A DNA stretch of 36,466 nt from Bacteroidales bacterium (GCA_027858835.1 JAQIBY010000113.1:1-36466); one strand, 5' to 3'; shown: positions 16,714 to 26,761, counted from the stretch's first letter. Program-made: numbers and translations. Notes: generated from the letters alone by a model not told the origin.

Positions 16714-18258
16714 CTAAAATGGCGGGATTCCATGTTTTTTCTCCGGTCCGATTGCGACTTTATTTTCAGAAATATCTAATGCTCTCAGTAAGTGATCCCG
16801 TGTTTCTGCAGGCTCGATAACCGCATCAACATATCCTTTTGCTGCAGCGACATACGGATTTGCAAATTTTTGTTTATAAAGCTCCACCTTTTCAGCACGC
16901 ACTTTATCCGGATCATCGGCTTCCATAATTTCTTTACGGAAAATAATATTTGCAGCGCCTTCAGGACCCATTACAGCAATTTCTGCATTCGGCCAAGCGA
17001 AGACGAAATCGGCATTCAGATGTCGGCTATTCATTGCAATATATCCACCGCCGTAAGCTTTTCTAAAAATCACGGTAATTTTGGGGACGGTTGCTTCTGA
17101 ATAAGCGTAAAGAATTTTTGCACCATGTCTGATAACACCGGCATGTTCCTGATCAGCACCGGGTAAATACCCTGGCAAGTCAACCAATGTAATCACGGGA
17201 ATATTGAATGCATCACAATACCTGATAAAACGGGCAGCTTTATCTGAGGAATCCACATCCAGTACACCTGCGAGGTAATTTGGCTGATTGGCAACAAAGC
17301 CAACAGTTTCACCATCAATACGACCGAATCCAATTATGATATTTTTAGCCCATAGCTCTTGTACTTCGAGAAAATCAGAATCATCCACCAATGATTTCAA
17401 GATATCTTTCATATCGTATGGTTCGCGTGGATCGAGTGGTACAATTTTCTCAATATTGTATTTCTTCTTTGGCGGTTTTGCCGGGAAAATTTTAGCCTTT
17501 TGTGTGTTATTCCAAGGAATAAATGTGCAAAGCTTTTTAATTTGCTCAAAACATTCTGTTTCACTATTGGCGAAAAAGTGTGCGTTTCCGGTAATTTCGG
17601 AATGCACACGGGCACCACCAAGTTCTTCCATGCTAATTTCCTCACCCAAAACGGTTTTTATAACGCTAGGGCCGGTAATAAACATTTTAGAAATATTATC
17701 CACAACAAAGACAAAATCAGTAAGTGCGGGGCTATACACCGCTCCACCGGCACATGGACCTAAAATCACAGAAATTTGAGGAATAACACCACTGGCCTGA
17801 GTATTTCTAAAGAAAATCTCACCATATCCGGCAAGGGAATTTACACCTTCCTGAATACGGGCACCACCGGAATCATTAATACCGATTAACGGAACTCTCA
17901 TTTTGAGTGCATGATCCATGATTTTCGTAATTTTCCGAGCATGCATTAATCCCAAAGATCCACCTGCAACGGTAAAATCCTGAGCAAAAATACAAACCGG
18001 GCTACCATACATTGTTCCTGTACCAATAACAACTCCGTCACCTGCAAGAATTTTACGATCCATTCCAAATTCACGCGCATCGTGCTCAACAAAGAGGTCA
18101 TACTCGTGAAAAGATTCATTGTCCAACAGAGACGTGATTCGTTCCCTAGCTGTCAATTTACCCATAGCGACCTGTTTTTTAATCGCCTGATCTCCACCAC
18201 CCTTTTGGGCGTCAAGTCTTCTTTTTATGAGTTCCAGGGTTTTGTCATTTTCTCCCAT
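16714..18258 (-). CDS. Acyl-CoA carboxylase beta subunit (carboxyltransferase; propionyl-CoA carboxylase or methylmalonyl-CoA decarboxylase type)
   Basis: The protein has 514 residues, the normal length. It has the two crotonase-like carboxyltransferase halves: GKLTARERI near the N-terminus, INDSGGARIQEGVNSLAGYGEIF, GPCAGGAVYSPALTDF and FITGPSVIK in the first, and LVDLPGYLPGADQEHAGVIRHGAKILYAY and RKAYGGGYIAMNSR in the second. The C-terminus, KKHGIPPF, resembles the usual KKHGNIPL. It moves a carboxyl group between biotin and an acyl-CoA, most likely propionyl/methylmalonyl-CoA. Carboxylase (PccB) and sodium-pump decarboxylase (MmdA) forms are close relatives and cannot be separated here. The cognate 70-residue biotin carrier follows at 57 bases. 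The permease gene lies 71 bases upstream on the same strand, so cotranscription with tgt and lptG is possible. Confidence 0.9.
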   Translation of the reverse strand: MGENDKTLELIKRRLDAQKGGGDQAIKKQVAMGKLTARERITSLLDNESFHEYDLFVEHDAREFGMDRKILAGDGVVIGTGTMYGSPVCIFAQDFTVAGGSLGLMHARKITKIMDHALKMRVPLIGINDSGGARIQEGVNSLAGYGEIFFRNTQASGVIPQISVILGPCAGGAVYSPALTDFVFVVDNISKMFITGPSVIKTVLGEEISMEELGGARVHSEITGNAHFFANSETECFEQIKKLCTFIPWNNTQKAKIFPAKPPKKKYNIEKIVPLDPREPYDMKDILKSLVDDSDFLEVQELWAKNIIIGFGRIDGETVGFVANQPNYLAGVLDVDSSDKAARFIRYCDAFNIPVITLVDLPGYLPGADQEHAGVIRHGAKILYAYSEATVPKITVIFRKAYGGGYIAMNSRHLNADFVFAWPNAEIAVMGPEGAANIIFRKEIMEADDPDKVRAEKVELYKQKFANPYVAAAKGYVDAVIEPAETRDHLLRALDISENKVAIGPEKKHGIPPF

Positions 18259-18329
18259 GGTTTATACATTTTGATTTAGGTAGCTAAATTAAAAAATATA
18301 ATCTGTTTTGAGCAAGTAATTTTAATAAA

Positions 18330-19406
18330 CTATTTAGGAGCGAATCGCAAAAGGATGATTCCGATGAATCCATAAATCATATTTGGTATCCATACCGCAA
18401 TTCCCGGAGGGATTGATCCACTGAGTGCAAAAGAGTCGGCGAACTGCATAAACAAAATGTAGGTAAAGCTCAATAAAATGCCCAAGCCGATTTGCAAGCC
18501 AATGCCTCCTCGCACTTTTTTAGCGGAGAGTACCACCGCAAGCAGCGTAAGGATAAAGGTTGAAAACGGATAAGCGACACGCCTGTGTTTCTCTAAAAGC
18601 GAACTGGTAATATCCGAAGTTCCTCGAATTCGCTGCATTTCTATATAATCATCTAACTCATTATGTGTCATGGCGGTAACCAGCTCTAACTCCTGCGTAA
18701 AATCATCCGGACTAATGTTTATTGCGGTATCTAAATGCATTCCGCTACTTATCTCATGTACTTTGTCACCGAATTTTCGGATTTTATATTCTTCCAAAGT
18801 CCATTTGTTATCGGTGGTATCCCAAATAATACGATTTGCGCTCAAACGAGATATAAGCTTGTCATCTTCAATACTTTCCATGGTGAAACTATAGCCGGTT
18901 TGCCGATTTAGGTTAAAGCTTTCAAGGTAAACATACAAACCCGGTTCAATTTGTTTGTGGACATTTGACTCACTGGATTTATGCACTCCTTTTAAATAAA
19001 CTGACTGGAAGTCAAGCCTGCCCTTATTTGCCTCAGGGATAATATAATATCCCAAAACAAAATTAAAACCCGTAATAATCATTGCTCCAATAAAAAACGG
19101 GAAAAGTATTCGCCGAAAGCTAATTCCGGAACTAAGCATGGCAATGATTTCAGAAGCGTATGCCATTTTTGAGGTAAAGAAAATCACCGCAATAAAAACA
19201 AAAAGGCTACTGAAAAGATTCGCAAAATAAGGAATGAAATTCATGTAATAATCAAAAAGAATAACCTTTAGCGATGCATTATTCTCAATAAAATCATCAA
19301 TTTTTTCAGATGCATCAAAGATTACTGCAATCGCAAGGATAAGACCAATTGCGAAAAAGTAGGTGCTCAGAAATTTTTTGATAATATATTTATCGATCTT
19401 TTTCAC
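18330..19406 (-). CDS. LptF/LptG (YjgP/YjgQ) family permease
   Basis: The protein has 358 residues. It has three N-terminal membrane segments (about 13-33, 52-76, 99-121), a large periplasmic domain rich in beta strands (about 122-260), and three C-terminal segments ending at 355. This is the layout of the LptF/LptG subunits of the ABC exporter that extracts lipopolysaccharide from the inner membrane. IDKYIIKKFLSTYFFAI at the N-terminus and HRRVAYPFSTFILTLLAVVLSAKKVRGG in the second half are typical. It starts with GTG directly abutting the TAA of tgt (no intergenic base), so translation is probably coupled. Which of the two LPS subunits it represents cannot be fixed from one member. Confidence 0.88.
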   Translation of the reverse strand: MKKIDKYIIKKFLSTYFFAIGLILAIAVIFDASEKIDDFIENNASLKVILFDYYMNFIPYFANLFSSLFVFIAVIFFTSKMAYASEIIAMLSSGISFRRILFPFFIGAMIITGFNFVLGYYIIPEANKGRLDFQSVYLKGVHKSSESNVHKQIEPGLYVYLESFNLNRQTGYSFTMESIEDDKLISRLSANRIIWDTTDNKWTLEEYKIRKFGDKVHEISSGMHLDTAINISPDDFTQELELVTAMTHNELDDYIEMQRIRGTSDITSSLLEKHRRVAYPFSTFILTLLAVVLSAKKVRGGIGLQIGLGILLSFTYILFMQFADSFALSGSIPPGIAVWIPNMIYGFIGIILLRFAPK

Positions 19407-20537
19407 TTATAAGCGGTGTTTTAATTTTGGTAAGATAGCATATTTCCATTGATTAAAATCGCCATCAATAATTTTTTGTCTAGCTTGTCGAACAAGTTCA
19501 AGATAAAATGCCAGATTATGTATGCTTGCAATTTGTGGACCAAGATATTCATTTGCATGAATTAAGTGCCTAAGATAGGCTTTTGAATATTTGTGATCAA
19601 CATATGAGGTGCCGTTCGGATCAATTGGAGAAAAATCGGCTTCCCATTTTTTATTTTTAATATTTATGATTCCTTCACTGGTAAAAAGCATGCCATTTCT
19701 ACCGTTACGTGTTGGCATAACGCAATCGAACATATCCACGCCGCGAGCTATTGCTTCGATAATATTTTCAGGTGTTCCAACACCCATCAGGTAACGAGGT
19801 TTTTCCTTTGGCAGGATATCATTGACAACATCAATCATATCATACATCATATGATGCGGCTCTCCAACTGACAGTCCACCGATTGCGTATCCGGCAGCAT
19901 CATAAGATGAGATTACTTTAGCAGATTCTTTTCTCAGATTTTCATAAACCGAACCTTGAACAATGGGAAAATAATGTTGATGAAATCCGTATTTTGGCTG
20001 GGTGTTTTTATAATGAGTAAAGCCTCTATCCAGCCAGCGATGTGTCATTTCCATGGATTTTTTTGCATAATCGTACTCACAGGGATACGGTGTACATTCA
20101 TCCAAAGCCATCATGATATCAGCACCAATGCTGCGTTGAATTTCAACCACATTTTCTGGAGTAAATAAATGCTTTGAACCATCAATATGCGATTTAAACA
20201 TGGCACCTTCTTCTGTCAGCTTACGATTTTCAGACAATGAAAACACCTGATAACCACCGCTATCGGTAAGGATCGGCCCATCCCATGTATTGAATTTATG
20301 TAATCCTCCGGCTTTTTCAATAATATCAATTCCCGGTCGTAAATAAAGGTGATATGTGTTTCCGAGGATGATTTTCGCTTTGATATCATCTTTAAGGAAA
20401 GTGAAATCAACTGCTTTTACACTACCGACAGTTCCAACCGGCATAAAAATCGGAGTTTGCACGGGTCCGTGTCCTGTTTCTAATACTCCTGCACGTGCGT
20501 TTGTATGCTGATCTACTTTTTCAAGCTTAAAACTCAT
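19407..20537 (-). CDS. tgt: Queuine tRNA-ribosyltransferase (tRNA-guanine transglycosylase)
   Basis: The protein has 376 residues, the normal length for this enzyme, which exchanges guanine 34 of GUN-anticodon tRNAs for the queuosine precursor. TPIFMPVGTVGSVK, LTDSGGYQVFSL (D92), GGLSVGE and the nucleophile motif FDCVMPTRNGRNG (D271) are intact. The C-terminal zinc site is altered: where the family has C-x-C-x2-C, this protein has G309, S311 and D314, although the fourth ligand H340 (IASIHNL) is present. From memory, other Bacteroidota Tgt proteins also lack these cysteines, so this looks lineage-typical rather than a lesion. The next gene (lptG-like) starts at the very next base. A candidate -7 element lies just upstream at 20554-20561. 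Confidence 0.95.
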   Translation of the reverse strand: MSFKLEKVDQHTNARAGVLETGHGPVQTPIFMPVGTVGSVKAVDFTFLKDDIKAKIILGNTYHLYLRPGIDIIEKAGGLHKFNTWDGPILTDSGGYQVFSLSENRKLTEEGAMFKSHIDGSKHLFTPENVVEIQRSIGADIMMALDECTPYPCEYDYAKKSMEMTHRWLDRGFTHYKNTQPKYGFHQHYFPIVQGSVYENLRKESAKVISSYDAAGYAIGGLSVGEPHHMMYDMIDVVNDILPKEKPRYLMGVGTPENIIEAIARGVDMFDCVMPTRNGRNGMLFTSEGIINIKNKKWEADFSPIDPNGTSYVDHKYSKAYLRHLIHANEYLGPQIASIHNLAFYLELVRQARQKIIDGDFNQWKYAILPKLKHRL

Positions 20538-20553
20538 GATTCAATCTTTGCGA

Positions 20554-20561
20554 CAAAAGTA
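20554..20561 (-). promoter_or_regulatory. Candidate -7 element for tgt
   Basis: The minus strand reads TACTTTTG, an exact TAnnTTTG match, 16 bases before the tgt ATG. No TTG is present at the expected -33 distance. Confidence 0.45.
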
Positions 20562-20579
20562 ATAAAAAGAAAGGAGTCG

Positions 20580-20595
20580 TAAGCGCTTTTGCTTA
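20580..20595 (-). terminator. Weak hairpin with T-rich tail after the CHU_C adhesin gene
   Basis: TAAGC and GCTTA arms separated by 6 bases are followed on the minus strand by a T-rich stretch. The 5-bp stem is short, so this is only a possible terminator for the surface-protein operon. Confidence 0.3.
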
Positions 20596-20658
20596 TGATA
20601 GGATAAAATATCAGATTACTACATATTAGCAAATGACCTATAAAACAGCTAATGACAA

Positions 20659-23600
20659 CTAATACACAACAGTTACTATTCCTGCTTTTGGTTCAGAGCC
20701 ATTAAAAAGATTGACAATATAAACGTAGCTTCCGGTTGGCACGGATTTTCCTTCAGTTGTTTTACCATCCCAAGGATCAGCTCCCGGATAACCGATATAG
20801 AGTACCTGTCCCCAGCGATTAAAAACCTGAACTTGATAATTATTGAACAAATCCAGATTTTCAATAATCCAACTGTCATTCACGTCATCCCCATTTGGTG
20901 AAAATGCATTAGGAATACGGATACATTCTTCAGGATTATCGACAAGCACAATATTTCCGACATCGTAGGTACATGCATTTGCATCACTTATCCTGACATT
21001 GTATGCCCCTTCCATTAATCCGTCTAAATATGGCAAATTGCCCGTAAACTCATCCCAATAAAAGGTATATGGTTCAACACCTCCTACTACATTCATATCA
21101 ATATATCCATCTGTGTTCCCAATACAACTTGGTCCTTGGAATTCAAAACCAACAATAATTGGTGCTGGTTGAGATATCATGAACAAGGAGTCAATTTGAC
21201 AATTGTTTGCATCTGTAACATGAAGTTCGTAAAACCCTTCATCCAAATTTTGAACTTGAGATGAATTACCAATAACTGAGCCTTGATTCAGCCATTGATA
21301 TTCGTATGGTTGAGTACCACCGGAAAGATTGGCTGTAATTGAACCATCAGCAATTGAGTAGCATGAAACATTCTCTAGATTGGAAGATATCGTAACTGGA
21401 CTTGAAGGTTGAGTAATATATATGCTATCATAATATGTACAGGAAAATGCATCTATCACATCAAAAACATACCAGCCGCTTGACAGATTAGCGATAGATA
21501 TCCCAGATGAACCGTCCTGCCAATTCACCTCATAAGGTTCCGTCCCTCCTGAAACTGTCAAATGAATAGAACCGTCATTATATGAATAACATGATACATC
21601 GTTTATCACAGAAGAAACATTAAGTCCATTGCTTTCAGTTACAAAAACTTCATCGCTTGCAGTACAACCATTGGCATTACCTGTCACTAAGATTTGATAA
21701 TCTCCTTCGGAATTCACCTCAGGATTCAGGCTATTTACTCCGGAAACGAAACTGCCATTCGTTGTTAACCAAGCATACGTAAATTCTGAACCAATGGAGG
21801 AAAGTGATCCGTCGAGGGTAATTGTAGCATTGCCGCAAGGTATCTCAGAATCACTTCCTGCGTTAGCAATTGGTGGAACAATATTTTCTGTGATAATGAC
21901 TTCATCACTATTCTCACAGCCATTAAGTGAATTTATAATTGTGCAAATGTAAGTTCCCGGCTCGTTGACAAGCGGTGTTGCTGTATTTAGTCCGCTCACA
22001 ATATTTCCGTCCGATGTTGTCCATAAAATATTGAACTCACTACCAGAATCTGAGCCTGTGCCATCCAGATTCAAACTGGTAATAGCACAGGTCAGCTCCT
22101 GATCCTCACCGGCTGAGACATTAGGGAGGGTGGTGAATTCAAGAACTGTAACTTCATCTGTTGAAGTACAAGCCGATAGATTGTTAAATACCGTCAAGGT
22201 GTAAGTACCTGAGGCATTAGTGGTGGGATAGATAGATGTCTCACCGGTTAGTATGTTTCCATTTGTTGTTGTCCATAAATACGAATAGTCAGAACCTGTT
22301 GATGAAGATGCGCCATCCAAAGTCACTGTCGGATCAGCACATGTTATTTCCATATCAACACCGGCATCAGCTATTGGAGGTGTTGTATTTTCAGTTACAA
22401 CTACCTGATCAAAATGCTCGCAACCATTGACAGTGTTTATAATTGTCAACTCATAGTTGCCTGCCTGATCCACTGTTGGCACTAAAGTATTCTGACCAGA
22501 AAGTATATTTCCATCTGTTGTCGTCCAACTAAGATTATAATCAGGACCAGAGTCTGAGCCTGTGCCGTCTAAATCAACTGTCAAATTAGCACAGGTCAGA
22601 ACCTGGTCAGCTCCAGCAAGCACATTGGGCTGAGAAAATGAGCCAAAAATTTCAACATCATCAACTGTGAAACAAGCATTCGAGAGATCTGTAACAGTTA
22701 ATGTATATGTGCCTGCTTCGGCAATAGTAGGAGATAAACCATTTCCGCCAGAAAAAATTCCACCGGCAGGACCATCCCATTGATACTCAAATTGAGCGCC
22801 TGAACTAGAGCCCGTAGCATCTAAGGAAATGGTCGGATTAAAACAATTTATTGTAGCGTCAATCCCGGCATCAGCAATCGGATTATCAAAGCTTTCGGTT
22901 ACCAAAGCTGCATCTGAAGCAGTACATCCATTGTTCGTATCTGTCACAACAATTGTGTATGTTCCTCCGGCATCAACTAGGGGATTGTCTGTATTTATTC
23001 CACCAACAATATTTCCGTTAGTAGTATTCCAAGCATAAGAAATGGTTGTACCTGAAGTTGAACCTGATCCATCCAAATTAATATCCGGGTTGGAACAAGT
23101 CAACTCCTGATCAGCACCTGCAGAAGCAATTGGTGCAATTAAATCTTCTGTAACACTAAGCTGATCAATTGAAGTACAACCATTATTTGTATTCGTAACG
23201 AGTAGGGTGTAAGTACCTACTGCATCAACATTGGGGATAGGGGTATTTGCTCCACTAATAATATTTCCTGACACGCTTGACCAGCTATAAGTAAATTCAG
23301 TACCTGATGAGGATGCATTCCCATCCAAATTTACCGTAGAAACAGCACAGGTTAAGGTTTGATCTGCCCCTGCATCTGCAGTTGGAGCTGTCATATCCTC
23401 AGAAATCATAATGTTATCTGTTGAAGTACAGCCATTAGCAGAAGTTACAGTGATTGTATATGTTCCAGCTGCGGTAAAACTGTTGGCTGCTGTAGTAACT
23501 CCACCACCCCAATCATATGTTCCTCCGCCGGTTGCAGTAACATCAATTTGTGCTGTGTTACAATCAATAACGGTGGTTCCTGTATTGTTGGTAATACCTG

Positions 23601-26600
23601 CGGTTGGAGCTGTTAAATCATCGGTAATGACAATATTATCAGTGGAAGTACAGCCATTTGAACCGGTAACTGTTACGGTGTATGTTCCGGCTGCGGTAAA
23701 ACTGTTGGCTGCTGTAGTAACTCCGCCACCCCAATCGTAAGTTCCACCACCGGTTGCAGTAACATCAATTTGTGCTGTGTTACAATCAATAACGGCGGTT
23801 CCTGTATTGTTGGTAATACCTGAGGTTGGAGCTGTTAAATCATCAGAAATAAGAATATTATCAGTGGAAGTACAGCCATTCGAACCAGTAACTGTTACGG
23901 TGTATGTTCCTGCTGCGGTAAAACTGTTAGACGCTGTAGTAACTCCTCCACCCCAATCATAAGTACCACCACCTGTTGCTGTCACATCAATTTGTGCTGT
24001 GTTACAATCAATAACTGTGGTTCCTGTATTGTTGGTAATACCTGCGGTTGGTGGAGCAATGTCTTCGGTGACAGTTATCTGATCTTCAGCAGTACATCCA
24101 TTATCGGTATCAGTGACCGTAATTGAATAGGTTCCGGCAGCATCAATTTGCGGTGTAGATGTTGTATTTCCATTTACAATATTCCCGCCTACCGTAGTCC
24201 AGTTGTAATTAATCGACGCTCCAGATGAAGAACTTGTTCCATCCAAGTTTAATGATGTAGTATTGCAATCAAGTATTTGATCGGTACCTGCATCTGCGGT
24301 GGGCAAGTTAGCATCCTGATCAATTACAACATCATCAGTATCGGTACAAGCTTGCGGCGAAGTAATTGTCAGTGTATAAGTTCCCGCTGCATTCACTTCA
24401 GGTGTTGCAGTATTTGCGCCAGAAACAATTCCTGGACCTGACCAGCTGTAAGTAATTCCTGTTCCGGTTGAAGCAGACCCATCTAGGAATATAGAAGGGC
24501 TCCCACAAGTTAGGGTTTGATCTGTCCCTGCATTTGCAATAATTTCAGGATAGAATGTAAATTCAATTACATCACCAATGTCCCAACACCCATCACCATC
24601 GACATCGTATCCTTGAGCAATATCACATGGGAAAGCATTGCAAATATCATCGAAAGTTAAGGCTGCTAAATAAAAAGTTCCTGTTGAGAACCCAGACCCA
24701 TCATTCACATCACCAGTGTCTGGATTATAATCAAAACCTAAATAACCGGCATTCGTTTCAGGAGCAGTTAAGTCTGTTGGAGATGATGTCCACAATACGT
24801 AGCCAAGACCATTTGGATCTGAGCTTGCTGGATCAGGAAGTATGTAATCATTATTTGTATTAAATTCTATTTGGTCACCCCAACACACATCATATTGATT
24901 GGAAGGATCAGTAACATCCACTCCGTTAATAAGTACGGAAGTTGTACCAACACTTGCCGGGCAAGTTACGGGAGGATAATAATATGATTCACAATGATCA
25001 TCTAATTGGCATTCGGATGGAACAATAAAGCTTATTTCAAGAATATATGTTGTGTTTGGAGCTAATCCTGTCCACTCAGGATTGTAAAATGTCACACCAG
25101 CATTAGGATTAATAGCATCTGGAGCAACAGCTGTTGCAGGACCACAAGGATCAGCAGGATACAATAAGGCGTTACGTGTTATATCACAGGTCACACCAAC
25201 AAGCTGAGTAGTACCAACAGATACGATTAAACCAAGCGTACCATCAGCACCTGTTGTTACTGAGTGATAACTCACATAAGTAGAATCGTTTGCAGGATCA
25301 GTTAGCGTATTCATTGAAGAGCAATGATTTCCTAAATCATTTGCCTCTGTAACATCAGCATAAGGTCCAGCTATATTACAATCGGGGGTACTACAAGTAC
25401 CACAAGGTTCAGGTCCACAACCAGCAGGATCAACAGTAATAGTAATGACAGAGTCACATGATGTGACTCCATCACTAATCGTTGCTCTATAACTCGTAGT
25501 TGTTACAGGAGCAACATCGACACTTAAAGGGGATGATGTGGATGTAGCGATAATTGTACTGGTCGATAAATTCTCAATTTCTAAAGTAATACCAGGGTTG
25601 GTTGTTGAGATGACAATATTATCAAGGCCCCAGTTATCAGTACCTGAGCTTGTTACCTTTGATTGCATCCAACGAAATTTTGTGTTTGCTGTTTGAGCTG
25701 CTGCAGGAATTGGATAAAGCATTTGTGTCCAATTTTTGACATAATCTCCGCAACCTGTTAATCCACCTTCTGATCCAAAGCTACCTTCTGTTCCGTTGGG
25801 GTAAATGTATTTGAAAGTTGTCCAATTAGCGCCTCCATCGGCTGAGTATTGTAGGTAAACACCCTCAAAAGTTCCACCTCCCTGATCAGGGGATTCACAA
25901 GGTGAACCGCTACCATTATTTCTAGCTTGACGATATTCAAAGCTGATGGTTCCACCAGCAGAAACATCCATCGCATTGGTTTCTAAAATACGAGGTCCGG
26001 GAGCATTTTGCATCCATAAATACATGGATCCATCTAAGGATGGGACGCATGCAGAATTTGTTATGCTTGCCGAAGCAGTAGCATCCCAACCAGTACCAAT
26101 TGTACCATCATTAAAATCGTTATTTAATGGAGCACTAACTACACTACCAGTTGCTTCAAGGCTAACAGTTTCGCCAGGACATATGGTTGCTTCTGGAGAA
26201 AAGTCGATATTACACCCAGGTTCACCAGGAACAGGAAATGTAATTATATTTGCCTCCCAGCCGAGGTTCGTTTCGGTTTCATTATTTTCGAAAACAAGTG
26301 TGAGACATCCGGAAGCATTTGTTGCTGCAAAAAGTGTTGGTGTTCCAATTAAGGGTTCACCCCCAAATGCTTCCACACCCATACCGTATGGCGTTACACC
26401 TGTATTATATTTTACGGTATAATCCCCCATTAATTTCCCAATATCATTTCCTGTAGCTGTAGGCCCATCGTATATATATAATGGATCTTCCTCATCCCAC
26501 ATCCAGTCCCAGGTAGTTTTAAAATAAATAAAATCAACAGCAACCTTGTAATCTGGATCAGATGGACACAAAGTAATTGTGTAGGAAGTATTGCCATCAT

Positions 26601-26757
26601 CACCGGAAGGTCCTCCCGCATCATAAAAGGTTTGTCCTGTTGAAACATTGACAGTTCCCCCGTCACTTATCAGAACATCCTGAGCGAAAGTGCGAGAAAC
26701 AAAAATTGAAAATGTTAATAATACAATACTGAATATGACCGACAATAACCCTTTCAT
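20659..26757 (-). CDS. 2032-residue surface adhesin with Ig/PKD-like repeats, SprB repeats and CHU_C (T9SS type B) domain
   Basis: Residues 1-26 are a signal peptide ending in FAQ. Residues about 27-180 look CUB-like (YDAGGPSGDDGNTSYTITLCP ... IYDGPTATGN ... LVFENNE). About 206-384 resemble a Reelin-type subrepeat (NDFNDGTIGTGWD ... YLQYSADGGANW ... DNWGLDNIVIS). From about 737 to 1706 there are 13 tandem modules: ten with an A-G-x-D-Q start and a closing T-D-x-V-x-V-T-E-like strand, and three of exactly 74 residues that are almost identical to one another. Residues about 1710-1940 are three SprB repeats (SCYSYNDGSI, SCYSIADGSI, SCIGNTDGYI, each followed by GG-x-x-PY). Residues 1945-2032 are a CHU_C domain (IPNAFSPNGDDVNDSW ... 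FNRWGQ ... WDGKTTEGKSVPTGSYVY). By analogy with SprB it should be exported by T9SS and act in adhesion or gliding. Its ATG lies 4 bases after the preceding gene's stop, so the two are one operon. Confidence 0.9.
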   Translation of the reverse strand: MKGLLSVIFSIVLLTFSIFVSRTFAQDVLISDGGTVNVSTGQTFYDAGGPSGDDGNTSYTITLCPSDPDYKVAVDFIYFKTTWDWMWDEEDPLYIYDGPTATGNDIGKLMGDYTVKYNTGVTPYGMGVEAFGGEPLIGTPTLFAATNASGCLTLVFENNETETNLGWEANIITFPVPGEPGCNIDFSPEATICPGETVSLEATGSVVSAPLNNDFNDGTIGTGWDATASASITNSACVPSLDGSMYLWMQNAPGPRILETNAMDVSAGGTISFEYRQARNNGSGSPCESPDQGGGTFEGVYLQYSADGGANWTTFKYIYPNGTEGSFGSEGGLTGCGDYVKNWTQMLYPIPAAAQTANTKFRWMQSKVTSSGTDNWGLDNIVISTTNPGITLEIENLSTSTIIATSTSSPLSVDVAPVTTTSYRATISDGVTSCDSVITITVDPAGCGPEPCGTCSTPDCNIAGPYADVTEANDLGNHCSSMNTLTDPANDSTYVSYHSVTTGADGTLGLIVSVGTTQLVGVTCDITRNALLYPADPCGPATAVAPDAINPNAGVTFYNPEWTGLAPNTTYILEISFIVPSECQLDDHCESYYYPPVTCPASVGTTSVLINGVDVTDPSNQYDVCWGDQIEFNTNNDYILPDPASSDPNGLGYVLWTSSPTDLTAPETNAGYLGFDYNPDTGDVNDGSGFSTGTFYLAALTFDDICNAFPCDIAQGYDVDGDGCWDIGDVIEFTFYPEIIANAGTDQTLTCGSPSIFLDGSASTGTGITYSWSGPGIVSGANTATPEVNAAGTYTLTITSPQACTDTDDVVIDQDANLPTADAGTDQILDCNTTSLNLDGTSSSSGASINYNWTTVGGNIVNGNTTSTPQIDAAGTYSITVTDTDNGCTAEDQITVTEDIAPPTAGITNNTGTTVIDCNTAQIDVTATGGGTYDWGGGVTTASNSFTAAGTYTVTVTGSNGCTSTDNILISDDLTAPTSGITNNTGTAVIDCNTAQIDVTATGGGTYDWGGGVTTAANSFTAAGTYTVTVTGSNGCTSTDNIVITDDLTAPTAGITNNTGTTVIDCNTAQIDVTATGGGTYDWGGGVTTAANSFTAAGTYTITVTSANGCTSTDNIMISEDMTAPTADAGADQTLTCAVSTVNLDGNASSSGTEFTYSWSSVSGNIISGANTPIPNVDAVGTYTLLVTNTNNGCTSIDQLSVTEDLIAPIASAGADQELTCSNPDINLDGSGSTSGTTISYAWNTTNGNIVGGINTDNPLVDAGGTYTIVVTDTNNGCTASDAALVTESFDNPIADAGIDATINCFNPTISLDATGSSSGAQFEYQWDGPAGGIFSGGNGLSPTIAEAGTYTLTVTDLSNACFTVDDVEIFGSFSQPNVLAGADQVLTCANLTVDLDGTGSDSGPDYNLSWTTTDGNILSGQNTLVPTVDQAGNYELTIINTVNGCEHFDQVVVTENTTPPIADAGVDMEITCADPTVTLDGASSSTGSDYSYLWTTTNGNILTGETSIYPTTNASGTYTLTVFNNLSACTSTDEVTVLEFTTLPNVSAGEDQELTCAITSLNLDGTGSDSGSEFNILWTTSDGNIVSGLNTATPLVNEPGTYICTIINSLNGCENSDEVIITENIVPPIANAGSDSEIPCGNATITLDGSLSSIGSEFTYAWLTTNGSFVSGVNSLNPEVNSEGDYQILVTGNANGCTASDEVFVTESNGLNVSSVINDVSCYSYNDGSIHLTVSGGTEPYEVNWQDGSSGISIANLSSGWYVFDVIDAFSCTYYDSIYITQPSSPVTISSNLENVSCYSIADGSITANLSGGTQPYEYQWLNQGSVIGNSSQVQNLDEGFYELHVTDANNCQIDSLFMISQPAPIIVGFEFQGPSCIGNTDGYIDMNVVGGVEPYTFYWDEFTGNLPYLDGLMEGAYNVRISDANACTYDVGNIVLVDNPEECIRIPNAFSPNGDDVNDSWIIENLDLFNNYQVQVFNRWGQVLYIGYPGADPWDGKTTEGKSVPTGSYVYIVNLFNGSEPKAGIVTVVY
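23389..24054 (-). repeat. Three tandem 222-bp repeats inside the adhesin gene
   Basis: The unit is exactly 222 bp (74 codons). A shared marker, CATCAATTTGTGCTGTGTTA on the plus strand, recurs at 23541, 23763 and 23985. The encoded copies differ at only a few residues. The flanking modules are clearly more diverged, so this is a recent expansion or is kept uniform by recombination. Confidence 0.92.
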
Positions 26758-26761
26758 ACGA

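Noticed and set aside
23389-24054. Regular repeats as a possible CRISPR array
   Set aside because: The units are 222 bp, contiguous, in frame and encode a protein module; there are no short repeats with unique spacers.
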